Positions 1 through 8,943 of a stretch of DNA of 64,000 nt are shown in pieces. This DNA comes from CAITWF01 sp038231575 (GTDB lineage Bacteria > Verrucomicrobiota > Verrucomicrobiia > Opitutales > Opitutaceae). Location of the stretch: contig JBBRLB010000001.1 of NCBI GenBank assembly GCA_038231575.1, positions 1-64,000 on the forward strand, read 5' to 3'. Position 1 is the first letter of the stretch; each line of letters begins with the position of its first letter. A model generated the notes under the pieces. The model was not told the origin of the DNA, did not search any database, and saw nothing but the letters and a program-made list of their open reading frames with translations. The translations under genes were made by a program, and so were the position numbers.

Positions 1-1
1 C

Positions 2-1978
2 ATTGTCGAAAATATTTACCGCCATCGGCAGGGCGGAATGGAGGCGACGAAGGCTTCGATCACCGGCGCGGGCGAAGTCGGCCTGGCCGTCGTGATGTCG
101 ACGTGCACGAGCGTCGTGGTGTTCCTGCCGCTGATCCTGATGAAGAACGCGGGCGACTTTTCATTCTGGATGCTGCGCATCGGGATTCCGGTCATCGTGT
201 CCCTGGTGGCGTCGCTGTTCATCGCGCTGGTGTTCGTCCCGCTCGCGGCCCAACGGCTCTCGCACGGCACGAAGCACGGCGAGTTGCGGCTGATTGTCTG
301 GGTGCGCGAGCGCTATGTGCGCACGTTGCGCTGGGTGCTCACGCGGCGGCTCGACGCGGCCGTCCTCGTGCTGCTCGTGATGGGCTCGACGTGGTTTTAC
401 TACACGAAGCACAACCTGCCGCGGCCCGCCAACAACTACGGCTGGGGGGACAACATGCCCTTCTTTTTCGACCTGCCGAGCGGCGGCACGCTCGAGGATG
501 CGGATAAGATTTTCGCCAAAGCCGAGGCGGTGGTCGACCAGAACCGCGAACACTGGGGCGTCGAGCGCTACGAGACACGCTTCGCTTACAACAACGGCCG
601 CATCCAGGTGAAGTTGCGCGCCGACGCCAACACGGAGTGGTATTCCTACACGTGGGACTCGCTGCTCCGTTGGCTGAACGTGCGCAAGCCCGGCATCGAC
701 CGGCTCGGCATCGAGAAGGAATTTCGCGAACAGTTTCCGCTCGCGCCCGGCGTCCGGCTGCGATCGTTACAGAGCGGTAGCAGCGGCGGATCGCAGGATG
801 CGGGGATGTCGATTTCGCTCTACGGCGAGGACACGGGCACGCTGATGGGGCTCGCGGAGGAAGCGGTGCGCCGCTTGCGGACGATTCCCGGCCTCACCTC
901 GGTCGACACCGATCTCGAGCGCGGCGGCAACGAGCTGCAAATCCAACTCGACCGCGATCGGGCGCGCCGCGTCGGCGTGAACCCGCAGGAAATCTCCAGC
1001 AGCATCAGCTACGCGATGCGCGGGTTGGAACTCGGCCGTTACTATGGGCCGGACGGACGCGAGCTCCGGGTGTTCGCCCAACTCGGCGAGTCGGACCGCG
1101 CGAGCCTCGACGATCTGCGGAGTATGACCTTCAAGACCGACAGCGGCGTCGAGGTGCCGCTCGAGACGGTGGCGACGCTCAACGTCACCCGCACGCTCGG
1201 CCAGATCCAGCGCGAAGGCCGGCAGACGATCCTGCGCGTGACGGCGCGGGCGCCGCGCACGGATTCGCGCCAGCTCTTCGCGGCGGTCGACAAAGCGATG
1301 GAGGGTTTCAGCATGCCGCGCGGCTACCGCTGGGACAAAGGCAACTTTTACCAGCAAGATCAGGCGGACGCGGAGATGCAGTTCGCCCTGATTCTCGCGG
1401 TGACGTTTGTGTTTTTGTTGATGGGCCTGCTCTTCGAATCGTTCGTGCTGCCGCTGGCGGTGATCATCGCGGTGCCGTTTTCGTTTCTCGGCGTCTATTG
1501 GATGCTCTATCTCACCGGCACGCCGCTCGACAACATGGCGATGATCGGCGTCGTGATTCTCGTCGGCGTGGTGGTGAACAACGCGATCGTGCTCGTCGAC
1601 ATGGCCAACCGCCTGCGCGCCGCCGGCCAGCCGCGCTTCGAGGCATTGATGGAGGCCGGGCGCCACCGCTTCCGCCCGATCCTGATGACGACGCTGTGCA
1701 CGGTGAGCGGACTGATCCCCATGGCGCTCGGCAACGCGCGAATCGACGGCATGCCTTACGCGCCGCTCGGCCGCACGATGATCGGCGGGCTCCTGGCCGC
1801 GACGCTGCTCACCCTCGTGATCGTGCCGCTCTTCTACACGCTCATCGACGACCTGCGCGAACACGTGGCGGGGATTTGGGGTTCAGCGTGGAGCCGTCGC
1901 GGGGCGACCGCAGACGTGCCGTCAGAGAGCATGGGCGGAGCCGCCAGCGGAGTGGGGCGCGCGGCGCCGATGGAATAG
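2..1978 (+). CDS. RND-family efflux permease, C-terminal part (5' truncated)
   Basis: Inner-membrane proton-driven efflux permease of the AcrB/HAE1 type, normally working with a periplasmic adaptor and an outer-membrane channel. The frame is open from the window edge and begins with IVENIYRHRQGG, the stretch that follows the TM4 aspartates in AcrB, so TM1-4 and the first porter half lie outside the window. What remains (about 658 residues) includes two hydrophobic segments at residues 30-85, one near 120-135, the second porter/docking domain (about 140-450) and a TM7-12 block (about 460-625) with the signature VVVNNAIVLVDMAN. The last 35 residues are Ala/Gly-rich and probably a disordered tail. 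Heavy-metal versus drug substrate cannot be decided. Confidence 0.93.
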   Translation: MVENIYRHRQGGMEATKASITGAGEVGLAVVMSTCTSVVVFLPLILMKNAGDFSFWMLRIGIPVIVSLVASLFIALVFVPLAAQRLSHGTKHGELRLIVWVRERYVRTLRWVLTRRLDAAVLVLLVMGSTWFYYTKHNLPRPANNYGWGDNMPFFFDLPSGGTLEDADKIFAKAEAVVDQNREHWGVERYETRFAYNNGRIQVKLRADANTEWYSYTWDSLLRWLNVRKPGIDRLGIEKEFREQFPLAPGVRLRSLQSGSSGGSQDAGMSISLYGEDTGTLMGLAEEAVRRLRTIPGLTSVDTDLERGGNELQIQLDRDRARRVGVNPQEISSSISYAMRGLELGRYYGPDGRELRVFAQLGESDRASLDDLRSMTFKTDSGVEVPLETVATLNVTRTLGQIQREGRQTILRVTARAPRTDSRQLFAAVDKAMEGFSMPRGYRWDKGNFYQQDQADAEMQFALILAVTFVFLLMGLLFESFVLPLAVIIAVPFSFLGVYWMLYLTGTPLDNMAMIGVVILVGVVVNNAIVLVDMANRLRAAGQPRFEALMEAGRHRFRPILMTTLCTVSGLIPMALGNARIDGMPYAPLGRTMIGGLLAATLLTLVIVPLFYTLIDDLREHVAGIWGSAWSRRGATADVPSESMGGAASGVGRAAPME

Positions 1979-2050
1979 GCGAGGTCGCGCGCTGAGCGGC
2001 GCGTGTTTTTCCCTTTTCTCCGCGGCGCGATGGCGCACTAGTCTAGCGGG

Positions 2051-3247
2051 ATGAACCCCGCTCCAGCGGCCGCCCCGGCGCGGCTCACGTCGGTCGACGC
2101 CTATCGCGGCTGCGTCATGCTGCTGATGATGGCGGAAGTGTTGCGGCTCTCGCGGGTCGCGCGGGCGTTGCCGGAGAGCGGCGTCTGGCAATTCCTCGCC
2201 TGGCATCAAAGCCACGTCGAATGGATCGGCGCGTCGCTGCACGATCTCATCCAGCCGTCGTTTTCGTTTTTGGTTGGCGTGGCGCTGCCGTTTTCCCTCG
2301 CGAGCCGGCGGGCGCGCGGGGGGACGCCGGTGCGGCTGACGCTGCACGCGGCCTGGCGCGCGCTCGGGTTGATTTTGCTCGGCGTGTTTCTCCGCTCGAT
2401 CGACCGCCGTCAGACTTATTGGACCTTCGAGGACACCCTCACGCAGATCGGGCTCGGCTACGTTTTTCTTTTCGCGCTCGGGCTTCGTCCCGTGCGCGAC
2501 CAGTGGATCGCGTTCGGCGTGATCGTGGTTGGTTACTGGGCGGCGTTTGCGCTCTGGCCGCTGCCGCCGGCGAATTTCGACTACGCGGCGGTCGGCGTGA
2601 AACCGGACTGGCTCGCCGCGCACGGGGTGACGGGCTTTGCGGCGCACTGGCAGAAAAACAGCAATCTCGCGTGGGCGTTCGACACCTGGTTCCTGAATCT
2701 CTTCGGGCGGGAAAAGCCGTTTCTCTTTAACAATGGCGGCTACGCGACGCTGAGCTTCATCCCGACGCTCGGCACCATGATCCTCGGGCTCATCGCGGGT
2801 CACGTGCTCCGCCGTGAAATTCCCGCCGCCGCGAAGCTGCGCTGGTTCGCGCTCGCCGGCGTGATCGGGATCGTCGCGGGCGCCGCCCTCGGGTGGCTCG
2901 GCGTTTGCCCCGTCGTGAAACGCATTTGGACGCCGACGTGGACACTCTACAGCGGCGGCTGGTGCTTCCTGTTGCTCGCGGTATTTTATCTCGTGATCGA
3001 CGTGCGGCAAAAACGCGGCTGGGCGTTACCGCTCGTCGTCATCGGCGTGAACTCGATCGCCGCCTACCTCATCGTGCATCTTTTTCAGGCCTTCATTTTG
3101 AAGAGCCTCGTCACGCATTTTGGCGCGGGCGCGTTTCGGGTCTTCGGCCCGGCCTACGAAACGCTGCTCACGGGTTCAGCCGCGCTCGCGGTGATGTGGC
3201 TCCTCCTCTGGTGGATGCACCGGCAAAAACTGTTTCTGAAAATCTGA
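2051..3247 (+). CDS. DUF5009 / heparan-alpha-glucosaminide N-acetyltransferase-like membrane protein
   Basis: Polytopic membrane protein of 398 residues. The N-terminus SVDAYRGCVMLLMM matches the start of the DUF5009/HGSNAT-like acyltransferase superfamily, whose members move acyl groups across the membrane onto sugars. About ten hydrophobic segments are visible, including AFGVIVVGYWAAFALWPLP and a C-terminal pair ending WLLLWWMHRQKLFLKI, a typical basic cytoplasmic end. A His in the first extracellular loop region (WHQSHVEW) is compatible with the family. The ATG lies 72 bp after the RND gene. In Verrucomicrobiota such proteins often sit among sugar-degradation genes, but here no direct partner is visible. 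Substrate unknown. Confidence 0.82.
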   Translation: MNPAPAAAPARLTSVDAYRGCVMLLMMAEVLRLSRVARALPESGVWQFLAWHQSHVEWIGASLHDLIQPSFSFLVGVALPFSLASRRARGGTPVRLTLHAAWRALGLILLGVFLRSIDRRQTYWTFEDTLTQIGLGYVFLFALGLRPVRDQWIAFGVIVVGYWAAFALWPLPPANFDYAAVGVKPDWLAAHGVTGFAAHWQKNSNLAWAFDTWFLNLFGREKPFLFNNGGYATLSFIPTLGTMILGLIAGHVLRREIPAAAKLRWFALAGVIGIVAGAALGWLGVCPVVKRIWTPTWTLYSGGWCFLLLAVFYLVIDVRQKRGWALPLVVIGVNSIAAYLIVHLFQAFILKSLVTHFGAGAFRVFGPAYETLLTGSAALAVMWLLLWWMHRQKLFLKI

Positions 3248-3585
3248 GCACGGAATGTTGTTCGGTTTGCGGGTGAACGGCGTTTAAGGAGTGAACCCTG
3301 CCATGCACGATGACGCCGCGCTGTTCCGCCGCTACGCCGGGGAAAAAGGGTAACAGGGTCAGGGTTGCGCGCGTGCTGCTGCTGCAAGGGCCCGGTGTCC
3401 TGTCAGGGACGCCGGTCCGCTTTTGTTGCGGCCTCTATCTGGCGGCAGTCGGCAAGCGGAGATCGAACGATCGCCACCCGTAAATTCGGTATGGTTTCCC
3501 GTCGCGGTGGTAGCAGGCGCGCCGGCATGAAACAGCGCGGCAAAGATCAACCCTCTTGGAGCCGCGGCTTGTTTTCCTTCCACCC
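3248..3585. other. Intergenic region without an intact gene
   Basis: About 340 bp between the DUF5009 gene and the ligase. No convincing complete gene on either strand. It contains the short abortive frame at 3303-3353 that resembles the start of a sigma factor, preceded by an AAGGAG stretch near 3280. The promoter of the ligase must lie here, but no clear -35/-10 pair was recognised. Confidence 0.5.
3303..3353 (+). pseudogene. Possible N-terminal remnant of a sigma-70 family gene
   Basis: A 16-codon frame, MHDDAALFRRYAGEKG then TAA, reads like the first residues of many verrucomicrobial sigma factors (LLRRYAExxSExAF type). Downstream sequence does not continue the family in any frame I could follow, so if real it is a truncated remnant. 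The match is short and could be chance. Confidence 0.2.
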
Positions 3586-5772
3586 ATGCTCATGAACTCG
3601 CGCTCCACGCATTGTTTTGATTCCCGCCTCGGTCGGCACATGGCGACGCTGACGCTACTCGCCACCCTTTCGCTTTCAATCGTTCCTGGCGTGGCGGTTG
3701 CGGCCCAGCGAAATTCACCCGGCGCGGCGGCCGACGATCTCCGTGCGCTCGCGCCTGAGGCGACGCGCCAGCGACTCGCGGCGCTCCGCGCGGAGGTCGC
3801 CCATCACGATGCGCTTTATCATCAGAAAGCCGCGCCCGAGATCAGCGACTACGATTACGATCGGTTGAAGCAACGGCTGCGTGAACTCGAGGCGGCGTTT
3901 CCCGAAGTGGCGAAGGAGACGCCCGCGATCGCCGAACTCGGCGACGATCGTTCGGGGCTGTTTCAGACCTACCGGCATCGCGAGCGGATGATGAGCCTCG
4001 ACAAGACTTACGCCGAGGCGGACCTGCGCGCGTTTCATGCGCGGCTCGCGAAGCTCCTCGGTCGCGACAACCTTACCTACGTGGTTGAGCCGAAGTTCGA
4101 CGGCTTCGCGGTCAGTGCGACCTACGAAAAAGGAAAACTCGTTCGCGCCGTCACGCGCGGCAACGGCGTCGAAGGCGACGACATCACGGCCAATGCGCTG
4201 ATGATTCGCCGGCTGCCGCGGGTGTTGCAGAGGAAGGCGGCCGACGGCACCGCGAACCCGATCCCGGACGTCGTCGAGTTGCGCGGGGAGATTTATGTTT
4301 CGTTCGCGGACTTCGAGCGCCTCAACGCCGAACGCGAGGCGGCGGGCGAGACGACGTTTGCAAATCCGCGCAACCTCGCCACCGGCACCATCCGTCAACT
4401 CGAACCGACGGAGGTCGCGCGGCGCAACCTGGAGATCGTGTTCTACGGGATCGGGGCCTGCGAGCCGGCGGAGGCGCAGCCCGCGACCCAGCACGGGTTG
4501 ACCGAAATGCTGGGCCGCTGGGGATTGCCGCACGTCGAAAAATTTTGGACGGCGCACGGCATCGCTGAACTCTGGACCGCGGTGCAGGAGCTGGGTCGTC
4601 TCCGACCGGGCTTCCCGTTTCCGACCGACGGCGCGGTCGCAAAACTCGACGACGTCTCGCTGCAACGCGAAGCGGGCGCGACCGATCACGCGCCGCGTTG
4701 GGCGATCGCCTACAAGTTTGCGCCGGCTCGCGTCGAGACGCAGGTCCGTGCGATCGTCGTGCAGGTCGGGCGGACCGGTGTGCTCACGCCCGTGGCGGAA
4801 TTCGCACCGGTGGAACTCGCGGGCTCGACCGTGGCGCGTGCGTCCTTGCACAACCGCGACGAACTCGCGCGGCGCGACATCCGCGTCGGTGATTTCGTTT
4901 ACGTCGAGAAAGCCGGCGAAATTATCCCCGTCGTCGTCGGAGTGAACACCGCGCGGCGGCCCACAGAGGCGCGCGCCTTCGTATTTCCCACCGCGTGCCC
5001 CGCCTGCCGGACCGCTGTCGAGCATCATGGCGGCGAAGCGGCTGTGCGCTGCCCCAACGTGGATTGCCCCGCGCAACTGCGGCGGCGGCTGGAGCATTTC
5101 GCGTCGCGCGAGTGCGTCGCGATCGACGGGCTGGGCCCGGTCATGGTTGATGCGCTCGTGGAAAAAGGCCGGGTGAAGGAGCTGCCCGATCTCTACCGGC
5201 TGCGGCGCGCCGACCTGCTCGCGCTCGGCAAGGAGGTGGGCAAATCGACCGACCGCCTCCTCGCCGCGATCGAGGTGAGCAAGCACGCGGAGTTGTGGCG
5301 GTTCATCTACGGCCTCGGTATTCCGCAGATCGGTGCGGTCGCGGCGAAGGAGGCCGCGCGTCACTTTGGCAGCCTCGAAGCGCTCGCCGCGAGCGGTGCC
5401 ACTGAAAAGAATGACCGCGCCGATCCCACGGGTCGTGCCATCGCGGCGTATTTTTCCGAGGCACGCAATCAGGCGACAATCGAGCGCCTGCTCGCCGCCG
5501 GGGTGCAGCCGAGGGGGTCGACCGCGGCGGCCACCACCAGCCAGCTCGCCGGAAAAATCTTCGTGCTCACCGGCACACTTTCTACCCTGACGCGCGCCCA
5601 AGCCGCCGAGAAAATCGGGGCGGCGGGCGGCAAGGTCGCGGGCAGCGTGAACCGCCACACGCATTACGTCGTGGCCGGCGCGGAGCCCGGCGCGAAACTC
5701 GACGAGGCGCGCGCCCTCCACGTGCCCATTCTCGACGAGGGGGCGCTGTTGGAAATGCTCCGGGCGAAGTGA
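3586..5772 (+). CDS. ligA: NAD-dependent DNA ligase with N-terminal signal-peptide-like extension
   Basis: Seals nicks in duplex DNA using NAD. Counting from the ATG at 3586 (728 residues), the order is: hydrophobic leader (about 19-40, LTLLATLSLSIVPGVAVAA), NMN-binding Ia region with HDALYHQ and SDYDYDRL (about 70-105), nucleotidyltransferase domain with adenylated Lys in EPKFDGFA (K170), OB fold, four-Cys zinc finger (CPAC...CPNVDCP, about 471-494), helix-hairpin-helix region and C-terminal BRCT (about 654-728). All catalytic elements look present. Family LigA normally starts just before the RxxLRxE helix (here about residue 60). The leader ends in an AxA-like site and no in-frame ATG lies between it and the Ia region. 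Starts at 3586 or 3640 both keep the leader; an earlier TTG at 3556 is less likely. Motif I has Phe (KFDGF) where KLDGL is usual. Confidence 0.93.
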   Translation: MLMNSRSTHCFDSRLGRHMATLTLLATLSLSIVPGVAVAAQRNSPGAAADDLRALAPEATRQRLAALRAEVAHHDALYHQKAAPEISDYDYDRLKQRLRELEAAFPEVAKETPAIAELGDDRSGLFQTYRHRERMMSLDKTYAEADLRAFHARLAKLLGRDNLTYVVEPKFDGFAVSATYEKGKLVRAVTRGNGVEGDDITANALMIRRLPRVLQRKAADGTANPIPDVVELRGEIYVSFADFERLNAEREAAGETTFANPRNLATGTIRQLEPTEVARRNLEIVFYGIGACEPAEAQPATQHGLTEMLGRWGLPHVEKFWTAHGIAELWTAVQELGRLRPGFPFPTDGAVAKLDDVSLQREAGATDHAPRWAIAYKFAPARVETQVRAIVVQVGRTGVLTPVAEFAPVELAGSTVARASLHNRDELARRDIRVGDFVYVEKAGEIIPVVVGVNTARRPTEARAFVFPTACPACRTAVEHHGGEAAVRCPNVDCPAQLRRRLEHFASRECVAIDGLGPVMVDALVEKGRVKELPDLYRLRRADLLALGKEVGKSTDRLLAAIEVSKHAELWRFIYGLGIPQIGAVAAKEAARHFGSLEALAASGATEKNDRADPTGRAIAAYFSEARNQATIERLLAAGVQPRGSTAAATTSQLAGKIFVLTGTLSTLTRAQAAEKIGAAGGKVAGSVNRHTHYVVAGAEPGAKLDEARALHVPILDEGALLEMLRAK

Positions 5773-5806
5773 ACGCGCCCCTCCGCGCGATCGCGGCGGC
5801 GGTGAA

Positions 5807-6997
5807 TCACTTCGCCGCGCTGCTGACCACGGGCGGCAGGCCGACCGCACCGATGTCGCCGTGCGTGAGCGTTTCCCAGACCATGTGGTTCAGGTCAGCG
5901 CCGGTGGGGCGGTTTGTCGGGATGACTTTCGCCATGTTGGGCAGCGCGACGCCGAGGCGCGTGTGAAAATGGTTGAACGCAATCTCCCACGTGGGCTCGA
6001 GGGCGAACTCCAGATTCTGCGGCGGTTTCACGTTGTTCGGCGCGAGGAACTGCGCCTGGTATTCCATCGCGGCGACGATGCGCGCGGCTTGCTCGCCGTA
6101 GAGATCGAGGCCTTGCAGGCGCGCGGTTTCGGCGGCGTTGACCATCGAGGCAAAGGTCATGTTGGCGTGGTGCGGATCGCGGGCGGTTTCCTGGAGGAGG
6201 CCGTCGACGAGCGGGGGAAGATGCCCCTTGTTGCTCCATGGCGCGGAGGTCGGGAGTCCGCTCGGCGGCGCGATCGGCGAGGGGCCGTCGGTTTTGAGAT
6301 AGATGTAGGCAGGCACGCGACCGCGCCACATGCGCACGCCCGCGGCAAACGTTACGCGGTCATCGTTAAAGATGCCGATGTTGATCAGCGACTCGGCCAT
6401 CGCGACTTCCTTGTTTCCGTTTTCGTCGCAGCCGTTGATGAGCGAGGGCACGTATTGTTCGACGAGCATTTTTTGGAAGCGCGCAATGTCTTCCTTGGCC
6501 CAAAACGTGGAGGTGTGGCGGATGATTTCCGCGGCGCGCGGCCAGACGGAGGCCGCCCACGCGGCCTGCGCCGGGCCGTTGTCGTTGGTGTGGCCGCCAG
6601 TGAGCGTGCCGGCCCACGCGTTCATGATGCGGACGGCGTTGCGGGCGTATTTTTCATTGCCGGTAATGAACCACGCGAGTGCCTGCGTGTAGGCAGCGGT
6701 GGCGTCGCGCCGCTCATCCTTGCACCCGAGATCGGGCTTGGAATAGGGGCCGCACTCGACGGTGGCGCGCGGATTCGGCGCGTAGCCCAGATCGGCGAGT
6801 TCGCTTTTCCACAGAGTGGCAAACGCCGTCTTCTGCGGCTCGGTGCCTTCGGCGACGCGCTGCTTGAGGAGATCGAGCTGGGCGCGATTGAGCAGGATGC
6901 CGGGGTGGAGGAAAGGCGTGTGAGAGGGATCGTTTTTGGCGCCGGCGGTGGCGGAGAGCAGGCTGGCGAGGGCAAGGGCGAGCAGGGTGAAGCGCAT
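5807..6997 (-). CDS. Exported alginate-lyase-superfamily protein
   Basis: 396-residue protein with a Sec signal peptide (MRFTLLALALASLLSATAGA). The rest resembles the alginate lyase superfamily alpha/alpha-toroid (PF05426): a PFLHPGILL start followed by LKQRV, a YTQALAWFITGNEKYA helix pair, and the NDNGPAQAAWAASVWPRAAEI segment, which in this family carries the Asn/Tyr/His active-site area. It probably cleaves or binds uronic-acid-containing polysaccharide in the periplasm. It is divergent from the plus-strand sugar locus starting at 7124, and shares a roughly 125-bp upstream region with it, so joint regulation is plausible. Exact substrate cannot be read from sequence. Confidence 0.8.
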   Translation of the reverse strand: MRFTLLALALASLLSATAGAKNDPSHTPFLHPGILLNRAQLDLLKQRVAEGTEPQKTAFATLWKSELADLGYAPNPRATVECGPYSKPDLGCKDERRDATAAYTQALAWFITGNEKYARNAVRIMNAWAGTLTGGHTNDNGPAQAAWAASVWPRAAEIIRHTSTFWAKEDIARFQKMLVEQYVPSLINGCDENGNKEVAMAESLINIGIFNDDRVTFAAGVRMWRGRVPAYIYLKTDGPSPIAPPSGLPTSAPWSNKGHLPPLVDGLLQETARDPHHANMTFASMVNAAETARLQGLDLYGEQAARIVAAMEYQAQFLAPNNVKPPQNLEFALEPTWEIAFNHFHTRLGVALPNMAKVIPTNRPTGADLNHMVWETLTHGDIGAVGLPPVVSSAAK

Positions 6998-7123
6998 GGG
7001 GTTTAAAGGTAATAGCCTCCGGGTGGGCGATTGGGACAGGGGCGGCGCGATTAAAACTACGTGCCGTTGTCCGGATCGGCCGCGGCCGCGCTATTAGCTT
7101 TTTCGAACCCCGCTTGTGTCCCC

Positions 7124-8116
7124 ATGAACCCTGGATTTTCCCGTCGAGATTTTCTTAAAGGCGCCGCGTTGCTTCCGCTCGCTGCCAGTGGCTTCGGCGG
7201 CGCGACGGCGCTCGCCGCGGTCGAACCGATCAAGCGCGTCGGGGGCGCGTCGCTCAAGGTGTCGTGCAACGCCTACTCGTTCGCCAAGCAGCTCGGCATC
7301 GCGGGCGTGGGCACGCTGAGCCTTGTCGCGTTCACCGAATTTTGCGCGAAGGCGGGCTTCGATGGCATCGATCCGACGGGCTATTATTTTCCCGGCTACG
7401 AGAAAAACGGCCCCGGCGTGCCGACGGACAAATTCATTTTCAATCTCAAGAAGCGCGCGTTCGAACTCGGCGTGGGCATCAGTGGCACCGGCATCGGGAA
7501 TAATTTCACGCTCGCCGACAAGGCGGCGCGCGCGAACGACGTGCAGCGGATCAAGAACTGGCTCGAGGTCGCCGCGAAACTGGGCGCGCCGGTGTTTCGC
7601 GTCTTTGCCGATACGCAGCTCCGCGCGCAGACGTGGGAGTCGGCCTCGCAAGGCGCGCCCCGCGCCGACGTCGAGAAGTGGATCGCCGACGACATCCGCG
7701 CGTGCGCGGACCATGCGGCAAAATTTGGCGTGGTGATCGGCGTGCAGAACCACGGCGACTTCATCAAGACGGCCGGCGATCTCATCGCGCTCCTCCAGCG
7801 CATCGACTCGCCGTGGTGCGGCGCGATCGTGGACACGGGTTACTTCAAGGCCGCCGACACTTACGCCGAGATGGCGAAGGCCGCGCCCTACGCGGTGAAC
7901 TGGCAGGTGAAGCAAGGCACCGAAGGCGTCGAGAACGAGGCCTCTGCTCCGACCGACCTGATCCGATTGCTCAAGATCGTGCGCGCCTCGAACTATCGCG
8001 GCTATTTGCCGATCGAGATTCTTTCATCACGCGGCGGAACCGCCCCGAAGGATCCGTTTAAAGTCGTGCCGGAATTTCTCGCCGAATTGCGGCAGGCGAT
8101 CGCGGCGACAGTGTAA
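7124..8116 (+). CDS. Tat-exported sugar phosphate isomerase/epimerase-like TIM-barrel protein
   Basis: 330 residues from the ATG at 7124. The N-terminus MNPGFSRRDFLKGAALLPL is a twin-arginine signal, so the protein folds in the cytoplasm before export. The body fits the xylose-isomerase-like TIM barrel family (AP endonuclease 2 superfamily): GFDGIDPTGYYFPGY on an early strand, GVVIGVQNHGDF and DSPWCGAIVDTGYF with likely metal ligands (His, Asp), and a late ILSSRGG. A TTG/ATG further upstream at 7061 would destroy the Tat signal, so 7124 is preferred. First gene of a plus-strand run that includes DUF1080, a TonB receptor and ThuA, typical of verrucomicrobial sugar catabolism. Confidence 0.88.
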   Translation: MNPGFSRRDFLKGAALLPLAASGFGGATALAAVEPIKRVGGASLKVSCNAYSFAKQLGIAGVGTLSLVAFTEFCAKAGFDGIDPTGYYFPGYEKNGPGVPTDKFIFNLKKRAFELGVGISGTGIGNNFTLADKAARANDVQRIKNWLEVAAKLGAPVFRVFADTQLRAQTWESASQGAPRADVEKWIADDIRACADHAAKFGVVIGVQNHGDFIKTAGDLIALLQRIDSPWCGAIVDTGYFKAADTYAEMAKAAPYAVNWQVKQGTEGVENEASAPTDLIRLLKIVRASNYRGYLPIEILSSRGGTAPKDPFKVVPEFLAELRQAIAATV

Positions 8117-8128
8117 AATATTTTTCCA

Positions 8129-8881
8129 ATGAAAACCTTTCACTCGTTGTTCGCGTTTTCCCTGCTCGCGCTGTCCGCCTTCGCGGCGGTCGAAGAACCC
8201 ATCGACAGCCGCTTTGTCGCTGCCCAGCCCGGCACGCCCCCTGCCACGCCCGAGCCGCCGACGCTCGGCGCGAAGCCGCCGAAGGGTGCGGTCGTGTTGT
8301 TCGACGGGAAAAATCTCGACGCGTGGGCGAAGAAAGCCGGCAAGGACTGGCTCAAGGAAGACGGCCCCGCGAAATGGAAACTCGTCGAAGGCGACGCCGT
8401 CGAGGTCGTGCCCGCGAGCGACTGCCTCATCTCGCGCCAAAAATTCGGCGACATCCACCTGCATGTGGAATTTCGCACGCTCGGCGCGCCGACGAACAGC
8501 GGGATTTATTTTCAGACGCGCTACGAGGTGAACATCAACGAAACCTACGGCCAGACCACCGGCACGCCGAATGGCGGCTTCGACAACTGCACCCCGAAGG
8601 GCACCGGGCCCCGCGTGCGGGCCTCACGCCCGCCGCTGGTGTGGCAGACCCTCGACGTCGATTTTCGCGCCCCGCGTTTCGATGCGGCGGGAAAAAAAAT
8701 CGCGAAGCCGAGCGCGACAGTGTTACTCAATGGCGTCGAGATTTACCACGAGCAAGAGCTCGATCCGCCGACCGGCGCGGCGGGCCGCCTCGGCGAAGCG
8801 CCGACGGGTCCACTTATGTTGCAGGAGCACGGGATGCCGGCGCAATTTCGCAACATCTGGCTCGTGGAGAAATCGCGGTAA
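8129..8881 (+). CDS. DUF1080 / 3-keto-disaccharide hydrolase-like exported protein
   Basis: 250 residues with a Sec signal (MKTFHSLFAFSLLALSAFAA). The rest is the DUF1080 concanavalin-like jellyroll: GAVVLFDGKNLDAW, then SRQKFGDIHLHVEFR, NSGIYFQTRYEV and a C-terminal MLQEHGMPAQFRNIWL. Some members of this family cleave 3-ketoglucosides; others only bind glycans. It follows the TIM-barrel gene by 12 bp, so the two are probably co-transcribed. Together with the sugar epimerase and downstream TonB receptor it points to periplasmic processing of a glycoside. Confidence 0.88.
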   Translation: MKTFHSLFAFSLLALSAFAAVEEPIDSRFVAAQPGTPPATPEPPTLGAKPPKGAVVLFDGKNLDAWAKKAGKDWLKEDGPAKWKLVEGDAVEVVPASDCLISRQKFGDIHLHVEFRTLGAPTNSGIYFQTRYEVNINETYGQTTGTPNGGFDNCTPKGTGPRVRASRPPLVWQTLDVDFRAPRFDAAGKKIAKPSATVLLNGVEIYHEQELDPPTGAAGRLGEAPTGPLMLQEHGMPAQFRNIWLVEKSR

Positions 8882-8943
8882 CACCGTGTCTCAATTTTCT
8901 CCCCCACCGCTATTAACTTCCTAATCCCCGGCTGCTTTTCCCC

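Noticed and set aside
3340..3360. Resemblance of AGGGTAACAGGGT to a homing-endonuclease (I-SceI) site
   Set aside because: Only part of the 18-bp site matches and no endonuclease gene is present.
3715..5850. A very long minus-strand open frame opposite ligA (711 codons)
   Set aside because: Composition is Arg/His-rich with no domain, and it mirrors the codon bias of the real ligA on the other strand. Similar long mirrors occur at 767-1864, 5861-7006, 9361-10932 and 12133-13464.
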